From Burkholderiales bacterium (GTDB lineage Bacteria; Pseudomonadota; Gammaproteobacteria; Burkholderiales; Burkholderiaceae_B): a stretch of DNA of 52,124 nt. The position numbers were made by a program, and so were the translations under genes. Every line of letters starts with the position of its first letter. Position 1 is the first letter of the stretch. The stretch lies in assembly GCA_021300475.1 (NCBI GenBank), contig JAJTDO010000018.1, forward strand, positions 1-52,124, given 5' to 3'. Positions 32,682 to 42,968 of this stretch are shown one piece after another. The notes under the pieces are model-generated. The model had not been told where the DNA came from. It was given only the letters and a program-made list of their open reading frames with translations, and did not search any database.

Positions 32682-34706
32682 ATGTCCTCCTCTACAGCAC
32701 AAATGGCCAACGCAATTCGCGCACTGGCAATGGATGCGGTTCAAGCCGCTAATTCTGGTCACCCTGGCATGCCCATGGGCATGGCTGAAATCGCAGTGGC
32801 GCTGTGGTCCCGCCATTTGAAGCACAACCCGTCCAACCCGAAATGGTCGGACAGAGACCGTTTTGTGGTTTCCAATGGTCACGGATCCATGCTGCTGTAT
32901 TCCTTGCTGCACCTCACCGGCTACGACCTGCCCATCGAGGAGTTGAAAAAATTCAGGCAGTTGCACTCCAAAACGCCTGGCCACCCCGAGGTGGGCGTCA
33001 CCCCCGGCGTTGAAACCACCACAGGCCCTTTGGGGCAGGGTATCGCCAATGCCGTGGGTATGGCCTTGGCTGAAAAGCTGTTGGCCTCCGAATTCAACAA
33101 GCCAGGCCTGCCGGTGGTTGATCACTACACCTATGTATTCTTGGGCGATGGTTGCTTGATGGAGGGTATTTCCCATGAAGCCTGTTCCTTGGCGGGCACC
33201 TTGCGCCTGTCCAAGCTGATTGTCATGTACGACGACAACGGCATTTCCATTGACGGCGATGTCGACAACTGGTTCAGGGATGACACGCCCGCACGGTTCG
33301 CTTCTTACGGTTGGAACGTGCTGCCCAACGTGGACGGTCACAATGTGGATGCCTTGGACGCAGCCATTGCCCAAGCCCGCCGCAATGGCGACTTGGACAA
33401 AGGTCCCACCTTGATCTGCTGCAAAACCCAGATTGGTGCTGGTTCTCCCAACATGGCTGGCACAGATAAAGTGCATGGTGCACCCTTGGGCGACAAGGAA
33501 ATCGCGGAAACCCGAAAAGCCATTGGTTGGGAACATGCACCGTTTGAAATTCCACAGGCGGTTTATGAAAGTTGGGATGCTCAAGTCACTGGTGCTGCCC
33601 GCGAATCCGCATGGAAAAAAATGTTCGCATCCTATGAAAGCCGCTATCCGGAACTGGCCGCCGAATTCATTCGTCGCAGCCACGGTGGCTTGCCAGCACA
33701 CTGGGCTGAGAAAACACAGGCCATGCTGAAGGCCGTGGCGGAAAAAGCAGAAACCATCGCCAGCCGCAAGGCCAGCCAAAATGCAATTACGGCCCTGGCC
33801 GAGGTGTTGCCTGAATTTCTGGGTGGTTCGGCCGACCTGACCGGTTCCAATCTCACCAACTGGCCCAAGTGCGTGGCGGTACGCCGCAGCCCAGAGGGCG
33901 ATTTTCAGGGCGGTAGTCACGTTAATTGGGGTGTTCGCGAGTTTGGCATGTCTGCCGCGCTCAATGGCGTGGCTCTGCACGGCGGTTACTTGCCGTTTGG
34001 CGCCACCTTCCTCACTTTTTCCGATTACAACCGCAATGCGTTGCGCATGGCCTCTTTAATGAAGTTGCGCAACATTTTCGTGTTTACCCACGACTCCATT
34101 GGCTTGGGGGAAGATGGCCCCACCCACCAACCAGTGGAACATGCAGCAAGTTTGCGTTTGATTCCCGGTATGGATGTCTGGCGTCCGGGCGACTCAGCCG
34201 AGTCCATGGGCGCCTGGATAGCCGCCGTTGAGCGCACAGACGGCCCGAGTTGCCTGTTATTTTCACGGCAAAACCTGCCATTTGTTAAGCGTAGTGACGA
34301 ACAACTCGCCAATATTGCAAAAGGCGGGTATGTTCTGGCTGAGACTGGCGCAGCGGTTCAGGTGTGTCTGGTGGCCACAGGTTCCGAATTGGCCCTGGCA
34401 CAAAAGGCGTTTGATCAACTGTCTGCCCAAGGTGTGGGTGTGCGCTTGGTTTCCATGCCTTCAACCACTGTTTTTTATCGCCAGCCGGAAGCTTATCGTC
34501 GCAGTGTCATCGCCAATGGAATTCCGGTGGTCACCGTTGAAGCCGGTTCAACTGAGGGCTGGTGGAAACTGATTGCCCAAGCGGGCGGTCGTGGTGCCGC
34601 CATCGGTATGGACAGCTTCGGTGAGTCTGCGCCCGCCGGTCAGTTGTTTGAATATTTCGGCATCACCGCCGATAAAGTGGTGGATGCAGCCAAGAATTTG
34701 ATTTAA
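32682..34706 (+). CDS. tkt: Transketolase
   Basis: Transketolase moves two-carbon units between sugar phosphates in the pentose phosphate and Calvin cycles, using thiamine diphosphate. The 674 residues show [20 protein letters not shown] near the start, the TPP/metal motif [22 protein letters not shown]-like [14 protein letters not shown] and the pyrimidine-domain [19 protein letters not shown]. The ATG at 32682 was taken; the TTG at 32664 upstream is less likely. gap follows by 41 bases. The upstream gap contains only weak promoter-like elements (TTGACC at 32581), which I do not count. Confidence 0.97.
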   Translation: MSSSTAQMANAIRALAMDAVQAANSGHPGMPMGMAEIAVALWSRHLKHNPSNPKWSDRDRFVVSNGHGSMLLYSLLHLTGYDLPIEELKKFRQLHSKTPGHPEVGVTPGVETTTGPLGQGIANAVGMALAEKLLASEFNKPGLPVVDHYTYVFLGDGCLMEGISHEACSLAGTLRLSKLIVMYDDNGISIDGDVDNWFRDDTPARFASYGWNVLPNVDGHNVDALDAAIAQARRNGDLDKGPTLICCKTQIGAGSPNMAGTDKVHGAPLGDKEIAETRKAIGWEHAPFEIPQAVYESWDAQVTGAARESAWKKMFASYESRYPELAAEFIRRSHGGLPAHWAEKTQAMLKAVAEKAETIASRKASQNAITALAEVLPEFLGGSADLTGSNLTNWPKCVAVRRSPEGDFQGGSHVNWGVREFGMSAALNGVALHGGYLPFGATFLTFSDYNRNALRMASLMKLRNIFVFTHDSIGLGEDGPTHQPVEHAASLRLIPGMDVWRPGDSAESMGAWIAAVERTDGPSCLLFSRQNLPFVKRSDEQLANIAKGGYVLAETGAAVQVCLVATGSELALAQKAFDQLSAQGVGVRLVSMPSTTVFYRQPEAYRRSVIANGIPVVTVEAGSTEGWWKLIAQAGGRGAAIGMDSFGESAPAGQLFEYFGITADKVVDAAKNLI

Positions 34707-34747
34707 AACGTTTTGTCTATCAACTTGATTCCTTGAAGGAGCCCCAC

Positions 34748-35758
34748 ATGACTATTCGGGTTGCAATCAATGGCTATGGCCGAATTGGCCGTAACATTCT
34801 GCGCGCGCACTACGAAGGCGGTAAAAAGCACGATATCGAAATCGTTGCCATCAACGACCTCGGCGATCCCAACACGAACGCGCACCTGACCCGTTTCGAT
34901 ACGGCTCACGGCCGCTTTCCCGGTACCGTGACCGTTGACGGCGATTGCATCGTTGTCAATGGCGACCGCATCCGCGTGCTCGCCAACCGCAATCCGGCTG
35001 AGTTGCCTTGGGGTGAGTTGGGTGTGGACGTGGTGTTGGAATGCACAGGTTTTTTCACCACCAAAGAAAAAGCGTCTGCTCACTTGAAAGGCGGCGCCAA
35101 GAAAGTCATTATTTCTGCTCCCGGCGGAAAAGATGTTGATGCGACAGTGGTTTACGGCGTAAATCACGGTGTTTTGAAATCCACGGACACCGTGATTTCC
35201 AATGCTTCGTGCACTACCAACTGTCTGGCGCCCATGGTCAAGCCCTTGAACGACACCATTGGATTGGTGACCGGTCTGATGACGACTGTTCACGCCTACA
35301 CCAACGACCAAGTGCTGACAGACGTCTACCACGAAGATCTGCGTCGTGCCCGCTCCGCCACCATGTCCATGATTCCTACGAAAACCGGTGCTGCCGCAGC
35401 CGTAGGCTTGGTATTGCCGGAGTTGAATGGCAAGTTGGATGGTTACGCAATCCGCGTTCCCACCATCAATGTTTCAGTGGTGGATTTGTCTTTCATCGCT
35501 GCACGCGACACCACGGTTGAAGAAGTCAACAGCATCATGAAAGCCGCTTCAGAGGGTGCATTCAAAGGTGTTCTGGATTATGTGGACCAACCCTTGGTGT
35601 CTGTCGACTTCAACCACAACCCGGCGTCCAGCTCCTTCGACTCGTCGCTGACAAAAGTCTCTGGCCGTCTGGTTAAAGTGTCTTCCTGGTATGACAACGA
35701 ATGGGGTTTCTCCAATCGCATGCTAGACACCACAGTGGCCCTGATGTCTGCCAAGTAA
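34748..35758 (+). CDS. gap: Type I glyceraldehyde-3-phosphate dehydrogenase
   Basis: This 336-residue enzyme converts glyceraldehyde-3-phosphate to 1,3-bisphosphoglycerate or the reverse. It has the Rossmann start [12 protein letters not shown], the catalytic Cys in [21 protein letters not shown], the substrate-binding [13 protein letters not shown], and [12 protein letters not shown]. The ATG at 34748 has AAGGAG eight bases before. Its place between tkt and pgk matches both the E. coli epd-pgk-fba order and the cbbTGKA order of autotrophs; the sequence fits GAPDH rather than erythrose-4-phosphate dehydrogenase. A terminator follows it. Confidence 0.95.
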   Translation: MTIRVAINGYGRIGRNILRAHYEGGKKHDIEIVAINDLGDPNTNAHLTRFDTAHGRFPGTVTVDGDCIVVNGDRIRVLANRNPAELPWGELGVDVVLECTGFFTTKEKASAHLKGGAKKVIISAPGGKDVDATVVYGVNHGVLKSTDTVISNASCTTNCLAPMVKPLNDTIGLVTGLMTTVHAYTNDQVLTDVYHEDLRRARSATMSMIPTKTGAAAAVGLVLPELNGKLDGYAIRVPTINVSVVDLSFIAARDTTVEEVNSIMKAASEGAFKGVLDYVDQPLVSVDFNHNPASSSFDSSLTKVSGRLVKVSSWYDNEWGFSNRMLDTTVALMSAK

Positions 35759-35830
35759 TTGGTGGTTGTGAGTCAGTCACCGGCAATCCATGCTGAAATA
35801 AGCCATTTCTTGTAAGCAGCTTGTTTCTAG

Positions 35831-35876
35831 AAGGCCGGCCTTTAAACTCCCTCGGGGGTTTTCAGGTCGGCCTTTT
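35831..35876 (+). terminator. Terminator after gap
   Basis: A ten-base arm AAGGCCGGCC pairs with GGTCGGCCTT (one G-T), enclosing a second small hairpin (AAACTCCC / GGGGGTTT), and a run of T follows. The stop of the convergent rhombosortase gene (35862) lies inside the structure. Confidence 0.75.
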
Positions 35877-36509
35877 CCTTTTTGCGCCCCGCAAGCGCAT
35901 GAACATGCCCCATGCTGAGCCAACGGTTATGCCCGAAAGTGCACCCCATCTGTGGGCTGCATGCAAAACGGGTTCTTGGTTGTCACCCACCCCCGGAAGC
36001 AGTCCGGGTTGGTTCAGTTCCAGCCACAACTTGAAAATCGTACCGATGATCAGAACAACGGCGACCCATTTCACGGGTTTTCTAGTGTCACAAATCAGAA
36101 TCTGGGCCGCGTAGCCCAGAAACAAGCCATGCAGGGCGCCGCTCAAACCCTTGTACCAAAGCACTTCCGGGTGCAGCAGCAGGCCTAGCGCAACACCTGA
36201 GAAGCCTGCAGTGAAATAAAACAGGTCTTTTTTCAGGGTGCGCCAAGGTGCAAACCCCCAAGCCAGCATTAGCAAACCAAGCAGGTTCAGGCCCAAGTGC
36301 TGTGCGCTCATGTGCGCAAACTGGCCTGCAAATGCCAGCCATGCCTTGAACGGCGGTGTTGCGTCTGACTGGTATTGCAGGGTTGGGAAACCCAGAAAAG
36401 CAATGGCGCAGGCAAAGCAGACAATAAGGAGTGTTAAGTCTCGGTAAATCGGCGACTTTGACGGGTTATAATTCAGGATTGCCCTCAATTTATTTAGCGA
36501 ACGAACCAT
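35862..36509 (-). CDS. rrtA: Rhombosortase-like rhomboid intramembrane protease
   Basis: This is a small rhomboid-family serine protease of about 215 residues with six predicted membrane segments. The catalytic Ser sits in GLSGALHG, the form characteristic of rhombosortases, and the likely catalytic His is in [11 protein letters not shown] of the last helix; [11 protein letters not shown] carries the conserved H/N pair. Rhombosortases cut C-terminal GlyGly-CTERM sorting tags of surface proteins. No GlyGly-CTERM protein is in this window. The ATG at 36509 overlaps the pgk start codon on the other strand; a start nearer TTG 36497 is possible. The 3' end runs into the gap terminator. Confidence 0.78.
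   Translation of the reverse strand: MVRSLNKLRAILNYNPSKSPIYRDLTLLIVCFACAIAFLGFPTLQYQSDATPPFKAWLAFAGQFAHMSAQHLGLNLLGLLMLAWGFAPWRTLKKDLFYFTAGFSGVALGLLLHPEVLWYKGLSGALHGLFLGYAAQILICDTRKPVKWVAVVLIIGTIFKLWLELNQPGLLPGVGDNQEPVLHAAHRWGALSGITVGSAWGMFMRLRGAKRKRPT
36467..36472 (+). promoter_or_regulatory. Possible pgk promoter -10 box
   Basis: A perfect TATAAT lies 35 bases before the pgk ATG, inside the start of the divergent rhombosortase gene. No good -35 at 16-18 bases is seen (TTGACG is only three bases upstream of it), so the call is tentative. Confidence 0.35.
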
Positions 36510-37692
36510 GTTGCGTGTCAAAAGACTCCTCGATATTAACGTTTCCAATCAACGCGTGCTCATGCGGGTGGATTTCAACGTGCCTTTTGATGATGAAGGC
36601 AACATTACCGAAGATACGCGCATTCGTGCTGCCATTCCCGGCATTCGCTATTGCCTGGAAAACAATGCCCGCCTCATGCTTGCTTCCCACTTGGGCCGCC
36701 CGACAGAAGGCGAGTTTACGCAAGCGGATTCACTTCAGGTGGTGGCCACACGGTTGGCCGAATTGCTTGACCGTGAGGTGCATCTGGTGCGCGACTGGGT
36801 AGAAGGTGGCGTTGCAGTGGAAGCAGGGCAGCTTGTGTTGCTTGAAAACTGCCGTTTCAACAAGGGCGAAAAGAAAAACAGCGATGAGTTGTCTCAAAAA
36901 ATGGCGGCGCTTTGCGATATTTATGTAAACGATGCCTTCGGTACAGCCCATAGGGCAGAGGCCACCACGCACGGTGTTGCGAAATACGCCCCCGTGGCTT
37001 GCGCAGGCCCTTTGCTGGCCAGCGAGTTGGAAGCACTTGGCAAGGCGCTGGGCGCACCCAAGCGTCCGTTGGTCGCCATTGTTGCTGGCTCCAAGGTGTC
37101 TACAAAACTCACCATTTTGAACAGTCTCGCTGAAAAAGTGGATCAGCTCATTGTCGGTGGCGGCATCGCCAACACCTTCATGTTGGCCATGGGCCTGCCC
37201 GTGGGCAAGTCGCTGGTTGAGCGTGATCTGGTGGACGAGGCGCGTCTAATCATTGAAAAGATGGCCAAGCGTGGGGCCGCAGTGCCAATTCCCACCGATG
37301 TGGTGACAGCCAAGAAGTTTGGCGCTGATGCCGAGGCTTTTACAAAAACCGCCCAGAATGTCAGCGACGACGACATGATTCTCGATGTGGGCCCCGACAC
37401 CGCTGCCCGGTTGGCCGAAATCATCAAAAACGCTGGCACGGTAGTCTGGAATGGTCCTGTGGGTGTGTTTGAAATCGAACAATTCAGCCATGCAACGCAA
37501 GTGGTTGCGCAGGCGGTTGCAGATTCAGCGGCCTTCTCCATCGCCGGTGGTGGCGACACACTGGCCGCCATTGCCAAATACGACATTGCCGACAAGGTGA
37601 GTTATATTTCCACCGGAGGTGGCGCATTCCTTGAGTTTCTCGAAGGCAAGAAACTGCCCGCCGTTGATATTCTGGAACAACGCGCACTTTAA
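36508..37692 (+). CDS. pgk: Phosphoglycerate kinase
   Basis: Pgk transfers phosphate between 1,3-bisphosphoglycerate and ADP. The 394 residues match the family throughout: [63 protein letters not shown], and the ATP loop WNGPVGVFE and [11 protein letters not shown]. It starts within the first bases of the divergent rhombosortase gene and is followed by pyk after 38 bases. Confidence 0.98.
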   Translation: MLRVKRLLDINVSNQRVLMRVDFNVPFDDEGNITEDTRIRAAIPGIRYCLENNARLMLASHLGRPTEGEFTQADSLQVVATRLAELLDREVHLVRDWVEGGVAVEAGQLVLLENCRFNKGEKKNSDELSQKMAALCDIYVNDAFGTAHRAEATTHGVAKYAPVACAGPLLASELEALGKALGAPKRPLVAIVAGSKVSTKLTILNSLAEKVDQLIVGGGIANTFMLAMGLPVGKSLVERDLVDEARLIIEKMAKRGAAVPIPTDVVTAKKFGADAEAFTKTAQNVSDDDMILDVGPDTAARLAEIIKNAGTVVWNGPVGVFEIEQFSHATQVVAQAVADSAAFSIAGGGDTLAAIAKYDIADKVSYISTGGGAFLEFLEGKKLPAVDILEQRAL

Positions 37693-37730
37693 GCTCCTCC
37701 CTCAGACCCATAACAACAACAGGTGGCCTT

Positions 37731-39185
37731 TTGACCGAAAATTTCTTGCCCAGACAAACCAAAATTGTGGCCACGCTGGGGCCTGCCTCCACCGACCCGG
37801 CGGTTCTTGAAAAACTGATTGCAGCCGGTGTTGATGTTGTGCGCATGAATTTTTCCCACGGCACTGCCCAAGAACACACAGACAGGGCAAAAGCGGTCCG
37901 CGAAATTGCAACCCGCCTGCGTCGCGACGTCGCCATCATGGCAGACTTGCAAGGGCCCAAGATTCGCATCAGCCAGTTCGTCAATGGCAAGGTGGATTTG
38001 TCCAACGGGCAAATGTTCATCCTGGATGCCACCTGCAAGGAAGGCAATGATGAACGTGTAGGTCTGGACTACCCGGAGTTGGTGCAAGACGTCAAACCCA
38101 ACGATGTACTGCTGTTGGACGATGGCCGCATCGTGATGGAAGTCGTCAAGGTTCATGCCAAAGAAATTTTGTGTCGCGTCAAGGTTGGTGGTGTTTTAAA
38201 AAGCCGCAAGGGCATCAACAAGCTCGGCGGAGGGCTCAGTGCCCCGGCGCTTACCGGCAAAGACATGGAAGATATCCGCACCGCAGTGGGCTTTGAAGCC
38301 GACTACATCGCGGTGTCTTTCCCGAAGAGCGGTGCAGACATGTACATGGCCCGTGAATTGATGCGTGCCGCAGGCGGCAGCAGCATGATGATTGCCAAAA
38401 TAGAGCGTTTTGAGGCATTGCATGCGCTCGACGATATTTTGAAGGCTTGCGACGGCGTCATGGTGGCCCGTGGCGACCTCGCCGTGGAAATTGGCGATGC
38501 TGCCGTGCCTGCCGTGCAAAAGCGTCTGATCCGCAAGGCCAGAGAACACAACAAGCTCACCATCACTGCCACGCAAATGATGGAAAGCATGATAGAAAGC
38601 CCAGTACCCACCCGAGCAGAGGTTTCCGACGTGGCCAATGCAGTGCTTGATGGCACCGACGCGGTGATGTTGTCGGCAGAAACCGCTGCAGGCAAGTTTC
38701 CTGTGGAAACGGTTGAAGCCATGTCCCGCATTTGCATTGAGGCTGAAAAGTCTGCGCAAGTCACCTTGGATGCCGATTTTTTAAACCGCACGTTCACGCG
38801 TGTTGACCAGTCCATTGCCATGGGTGCGCTGTTCACGGCCTATCACCTCAAAGTCAAGGCCATTGCGGCCCTCACGCAGTCGGGTTCCACCGCGTTGTGG
38901 ATGTCCCGCTTGAACAGCGGTGTACCCATTTATGCCCTGACCCCCGAGGAAAAAACCCGCAGGCGCCTGTCTCTCTACCGCGACGTCAGAACCTTGATGC
39001 TGCCGCTGGAAGACCTGGATCGCGATCTGTTGTTGGCGCAAGCCGAGAAAGCCCTGCTGGATGCGGGAGTTGTTGCGCTGGGCGATCTTATTGTCATTAC
39101 AGTGGGTGAGCCCATCGGCAAACCGGGTGGTACGAATACGTTGAAAATCGTACGCGTGGGCGAACACATTCAAAACCTAAATTAA
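37731..39185 (+). CDS. pyk: Pyruvate kinase, TTG start
   Basis: Pyruvate kinase makes pyruvate and ATP from phosphoenolpyruvate. The 484 residues include RQTKIVATLGPAS, RMNFSHGT, MADLQGPKIR, and ITATQMMESMIESP with the catalytic region, and a C-terminal regulatory domain. The only start consistent with the conserved N-terminus is TTG at 37731, with AGGTGG four bases before; there is no in-frame ATG between the pgk stop and the conserved region. Lower initiation from TTG would set a lower ratio to pgk. Confidence 0.96.
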   Translation: MTENFLPRQTKIVATLGPASTDPAVLEKLIAAGVDVVRMNFSHGTAQEHTDRAKAVREIATRLRRDVAIMADLQGPKIRISQFVNGKVDLSNGQMFILDATCKEGNDERVGLDYPELVQDVKPNDVLLLDDGRIVMEVVKVHAKEILCRVKVGGVLKSRKGINKLGGGLSAPALTGKDMEDIRTAVGFEADYIAVSFPKSGADMYMARELMRAAGGSSMMIAKIERFEALHALDDILKACDGVMVARGDLAVEIGDAAVPAVQKRLIRKAREHNKLTITATQMMESMIESPVPTRAEVSDVANAVLDGTDAVMLSAETAAGKFPVETVEAMSRICIEAEKSAQVTLDADFLNRTFTRVDQSIAMGALFTAYHLKVKAIAALTQSGSTALWMSRLNSGVPIYALTPEEKTRRRLSLYRDVRTLMLPLEDLDRDLLLAQAEKALLDAGVVALGDLIVITVGEPIGKPGGTNTLKIVRVGEHIQNLN

Positions 39186-39209
39186 TTCAATTCCCATCAG
39201 GAGATAAAC

Positions 39210-40274
39210 ATGCCTCTCGTATCAATGCGCCAACTGCTGGATCACGCTGCTGAAAATGCCTATGGCATTCCCGCTTTCAACGTAAACAATCTGGAGCAGG
39301 TACAGGCCATCATGGAAGCTGCGCATGAAACTGACTCTCCCGTCATCATGCAGGCCTCTGCCGGTGCCCGCAAATACGCTGGCGAGCACTTTCTGCGTCA
39401 TTTGATTGAAGCTGCCGTTGAAGCCTACCCGCATGTGCCTGTTGTCATGCACCAAGACCATGGACAGAGTCCTTCCGTGTGCGTTCAGGCCATGCGCCTG
39501 GGTTTCTCCTCCGTGATGATGGACGGTTCTTTGCATGAAGATGGCAAGTCAATCGCCGATTACGAATACAACGTCGAAGTCACCCGCAAGGTGGTTGATA
39601 TCGCTCACGCCATCGGTGTCACTGTTGAAGGTGAATTAGGCTGCCTCGGTTCTCTTGAAACCATGAAGGGCGACAAGGAGGACGGCCACGGCACCGATGC
39701 CACCATGACCCTCGATCAATTGCTCACCGATCCCGAGCAGGCTGCTGATTTCGTCAAGCGCACTCAGCTGGACGCCTTGGCCATTGCGATTGGAACTTCA
39801 CACGGTGCCTACAAGTTTTCCCGCAAGCCCACTGGCGATATCCTCGCCATTGAGCGCATCAAGCAAATCAATCGCCGCATTCCCAATACGCATTTGGTGA
39901 TGCACGGTTCTTCTTCCGTTCCGCAAGAGTTGCTGCAGGAAATTCGCCAGTTCGGTGGCGACATGAAAGAAACCTACGGTGTGCCGGTTGAGGAAATTCA
40001 GGAGGCCATCAAGTTCGGTGTTCGTAAAATCAACATTGACACCGATATCCGCCTGGCCATGACCGCAGCCATCCGTCGATTCATGGTTGAGCATCCTTCC
40101 AAGTTCGATCCACGCGACTACCTCAAGCCCGCAAAAGCAGCTGCCAAGACCATCGTCAGGGCGCGCTACGAGCAGTTCAATTGTGCAGGGCAGGGCAGCA
40201 AGATCAAGCCGTTGGACCTCACAACGGTGGCTGGTTTGTACAAAGACGGAAAATTGCTGCAGATTGTGAAGTAA
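39210..40274 (+). CDS. fba: Class II fructose-1,6-bisphosphate aldolase, Calvin-cycle type
   Basis: This zinc aldolase splits or makes fructose-1,6-bisphosphate. The 354 residues are of the class IIB, CbbA-like type: [19 protein letters not shown], the zinc-binding [43 protein letters not shown] and [13 protein letters not shown] good Shine-Dalgarno (AGGAG) lies eight bases before the ATG. It closes the tkt-gap-pgk-pyk-fba block and is followed by a strong terminator. Confidence 0.97.
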   Translation: MPLVSMRQLLDHAAENAYGIPAFNVNNLEQVQAIMEAAHETDSPVIMQASAGARKYAGEHFLRHLIEAAVEAYPHVPVVMHQDHGQSPSVCVQAMRLGFSSVMMDGSLHEDGKSIADYEYNVEVTRKVVDIAHAIGVTVEGELGCLGSLETMKGDKEDGHGTDATMTLDQLLTDPEQAADFVKRTQLDALAIAIGTSHGAYKFSRKPTGDILAIERIKQINRRIPNTHLVMHGSSSVPQELLQEIRQFGGDMKETYGVPVEEIQEAIKFGVRKINIDTDIRLAMTAAIRRFMVEHPSKFDPRDYLKPAKAAAKTIVRARYEQFNCAGQGSKIKPLDLTTVAGLYKDGKLLQIVK

Positions 40275-40302
40275 GTTTTCGTTTTCAGTTTTTTTTTGAT
40301 CC

Positions 40303-40326
40303 CACGCGGGCCTGCCCGCGTGTTTT
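40303..40326 (+). terminator. Rho-independent terminator after fba
   Basis: A GC-rich hairpin CACGCGGG / CCCGCGTG with a four-base loop is followed by TTTT and later another T run. It separates the carbon block from purC. Confidence 0.88.
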
Positions 40327-40347
40327 GCTTTTTAAGGGGAATCCACA

Positions 40348-41250
40348 ATGTCTGTGGTGTATTCAACCAACATCGCTTCTTTGCCTTTGCTTCACAAGGG
40401 CAAGGTCAGAGACAACTATGCGGTGGGTGAAAACCGAATGCTGATTGTCGCCACCGACCGTTTGTCGGCTTTCGACGTCATCTTGAACGAACCCATTCCT
40501 GAAAAGGGAGCGGTGCTGACCCAGATGGCTGCCTTCTGGTTTCACAAACTGGGCCACATTGTTGCAAACCACCTCACCGGCATTGAGCCTGAGGCGGTGG
40601 TTACTGCAGAAGAGGCCGGTCAGGTACGCGGGCGGGCCATGGTGGTGAAAAAGCTCAAGCCTTTGCCAATTGAAGCGGTGGTGCGTGGCTACATCATTGG
40701 CTCGGGCTGGAAAGACTATCAGGCCACCGGAGCCGTCTGCGGCATTGAGTTGCCCAAGGGGCTGAAACTGGCCCAACGCCTTGAGCAACCCATTTTTACC
40801 CCCGCCACGAAGGCGGCTGTGGGCGAACACGACGAGAACATTTCATTTGATGAAATGTGCAAGACGCTGGGTCATGAACTGGCTGAACAAGTGCGCGAAG
40901 TGTCTGTACGCCTGTATCAGGAAGCGGCAGAATTCGCTGCCACTCGGGGCATCATCATTGCAGACACCAAGTTCGAGTTTGGCCTTGATGAAAACGGTGT
41001 GCTGACACTGATGGATGAAGTGCTCACCGCAGACTCCTCTCGTTTTTGGCCTGTGGATCAGTACCAAGTGGGTATTTCTCCGCCTTCTTTTGACAAGCAG
41101 TTTGTGCGCGACTATCTTGAAACGCTGTCCGACTGGAACAAAAAGGCACCCGCACCACCGTTGCCGGCAGAAGTCGCGGAAAAAACCGCTGAAAAATACC
41201 GTCAGGCCTTTGAGGTGCTGACAGGGCAAACGTGGAAGTCGTTTGTTTGA
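40348..41250 (+). CDS. purC: Phosphoribosylaminoimidazole-succinocarboxamide synthase
   Basis: PurC joins CAIR and aspartate to SAICAR in purine synthesis. The 300 residues show [12 protein letters not shown] near the start, [18 protein letters not shown], the [13 protein letters not shown] block and [10 protein letters not shown]. This longer form is common in betaproteobacteria. AAGGGGA precedes the ATG. purE follows by 28 bases. Confidence 0.98.
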   Translation: MSVVYSTNIASLPLLHKGKVRDNYAVGENRMLIVATDRLSAFDVILNEPIPEKGAVLTQMAAFWFHKLGHIVANHLTGIEPEAVVTAEEAGQVRGRAMVVKKLKPLPIEAVVRGYIIGSGWKDYQATGAVCGIELPKGLKLAQRLEQPIFTPATKAAVGEHDENISFDEMCKTLGHELAEQVREVSVRLYQEAAEFAATRGIIIADTKFEFGLDENGVLTLMDEVLTADSSRFWPVDQYQVGISPPSFDKQFVRDYLETLSDWNKKAPAPPLPAEVAEKTAEKYRQAFEVLTGQTWKSFV

Positions 41251-41278
41251 TGCAGCCTCTCTTTTTGAAAGTTTCAGC

Positions 41279-41791
41279 ATGAGTCAGTCCAACAGTTCAA
41301 ACCAGACGCCCTTGGTGGGTGTGGTGATGGGGTCGTCTTCAGATTGGGATGTCATGAAAAATGCAGTGGATATGCTGCAAAGTTTCGGCATTGCCTATGA
41401 AGCCAAAGTGGTTTCCGCCCATCGCATGCCTGATGAAATGTTTGAATACGCCAGTTCCGCCAAGCTGCGAGGTTTGAAGGTCATTATTGCCGGAGCGGGC
41501 GGTGCCGCCCATCTGCCCGGCATGATTGCCGCCAAAACCACCTTGCCGGTGCTAGGCGTGCCCGTGCCTTCCAAGTACCTGCGGGGCGAAGACTCCTTGC
41601 TCTCAATCGTGCAGATGCCCAAGGGCATTCCGGTTCTCACGCTGGCCATCGGTGAGGCGGGTGCTGCCAATGCGGGCTTGTCCGCAGCAGCCATTCTGGC
41701 TTTGAGCGACGATGCGCTGGCGCAGGCCTTGCTCGCATTCCGGGAGCGTCAGAGCAACATGGCGCGCGCCATGGAATTGCCACAGGCATAA
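41279..41791 (+). CDS. purE: N5-carboxyaminoimidazole ribonucleotide mutase
   Basis: PurE moves the carboxyl group of N5-CAIR to give CAIR. The 170 residues from the ATG at 41279 carry [27 protein letters not shown] with the active-site His, and [17 protein letters not shown]. The TTG at 41243 upstream would overlap purC and is rejected. purK follows after four bases. Confidence 0.98.
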   Translation: MSQSNSSNQTPLVGVVMGSSSDWDVMKNAVDMLQSFGIAYEAKVVSAHRMPDEMFEYASSAKLRGLKVIIAGAGGAAHLPGMIAAKTTLPVLGVPVPSKYLRGEDSLLSIVQMPKGIPVLTLAIGEAGAANAGLSAAAILALSDDALAQALLAFRERQSNMARAMELPQA

Positions 41792-41795
41792 GACC

Positions 41796-42968
41796 ATGAG
41801 TGAAAATTCAGTGAATGCAAACGCCGCCCCCGGAGAGTTTCTGGGCTTGCTGGGTGGAGGGCAATTAGGACGCATGTTCTGTGCCGCAGCTCAAAGTCTG
41901 GGGTATCAGGTCATGGTGGTGGACCCAGCGTCAGAAAGTCCGGCAGCCGCCGTGGCCGACAGGCATTTGCAGGGTGACTACCTTGACGAAGAGGCCTTGG
42001 ACCAGTTGTCTCTGCATTGTGTGGCCGTCACGACAGAGTTTGAAAACGTTCCGGCCAAGGCACTCGAACGTCTCGCAAAAAGCTGCGCGGTCAGCCCCGC
42101 GGCATCGGCGGTGGCCATTGCACAAAATCGTATGGCTGAAAAGGCGTTTGCAGTTTCCTGTGGGGTGCCCGTGGCACCTCATGCCGCCATTTGTACAACT
42201 GCCGATATTCACGAGGGTTTGCTGCCGCTGTTGCCCGGCATCCTTAAAACAGCCCGCATGGGCTATGACGGAAAAGGGCAAGTGCGCATCGCCAGCCTTG
42301 CTGAATTAAGTGAAGCGTTTGCTGAACTCAATTCGGTGGAGTGCGTGCTGGAAAAGCGTCTGCAACTTGATCTGGAGCTTTCCGTCATTGTTGCCCGCAA
42401 TCAGCAGGGGCAGTGCGTTACTTTTCCAATTGCAGAAAATCAACACACCGACGGTATTCTGGCGACTTCCATCATTCCTGGTCGTGTGGCGCCCTCAGTA
42501 CAAGACAAAGCCGCCGATCTGGCCGTAACAATGGCCAGCCAGCTCAACTATGTGGGCGTTTTGTGCATTGAATTCTTTTTGCTGACAGACGGTGAGTTGC
42601 TGGTCAATGAAATGGCACCCAGGCCCCACAACAGCGGCCACTATTCAATTGATGCCTGCGTCACCTCCCAATTCGAGCAACAAGCCCGGATTCTGGCGGG
42701 TTTGCCGCTGGGCAGTACGCGGCAGCATTCCCCTGCGGTCATGGTGAATTTGTTGGGCGATCTGTGGTTTCGCGACGGGGGCGACACCTCCATCGAGCCA
42801 GATTGGCCGGCTGTGCTAGCCATCCCAGAGGTCAAGCTTCATCTGTATGGCAAGAAGGAAGCAAGGGCGGGTCGTAAAATGGGACACATCACCTGTGTGG
42901 CAGACACCTTGGAAGCAGCCATTGCAGCGGCACAGCAAGTTCGTCTTGCACTGGGTATTGCAGCTTGA
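41796..42968 (+). CDS. purK: N5-carboxyaminoimidazole ribonucleotide synthase
   Basis: PurK is the ATP-grasp enzyme that carboxylates AIR with bicarbonate and supplies PurE. The 390 residues begin (after a short tail) with LGLLGGGQLGRMFCAAA, and contain LKTARMGYDGKGQ and the ATP-grasp metal site EFFLLTDGELLVNEMAPRPH, HNSGHYSIDACVTSQFEQ. The start at 41796 lies four bases after purE; the longer frame from 41712 is a shadow inside purE. The stop shares a base with the next start. Confidence 0.97.
   Translation: MSENSVNANAAPGEFLGLLGGGQLGRMFCAAAQSLGYQVMVVDPASESPAAAVADRHLQGDYLDEEALDQLSLHCVAVTTEFENVPAKALERLAKSCAVSPAASAVAIAQNRMAEKAFAVSCGVPVAPHAAICTTADIHEGLLPLLPGILKTARMGYDGKGQVRIASLAELSEAFAELNSVECVLEKRLQLDLELSVIVARNQQGQCVTFPIAENQHTDGILATSIIPGRVAPSVQDKAADLAVTMASQLNYVGVLCIEFFLLTDGELLVNEMAPRPHNSGHYSIDACVTSQFEQQARILAGLPLGSTRQHSPAVMVNLLGDLWFRDGGDTSIEPDWPAVLAIPEVKLHLYGKKEARAGRKMGHITCVADTLEAAIAAAQQVRLALGIAA

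Noticed and set aside
34733-35758. The gap gene as erythrose-4-phosphate dehydrogenase (epd)
   Set aside because: The neighbourhood resembles epd-pgk-fba, but the [12 protein letters not shown] site and the TNDQ and [13 protein letters not shown] segments match GAPDH; Epd has different residues there.
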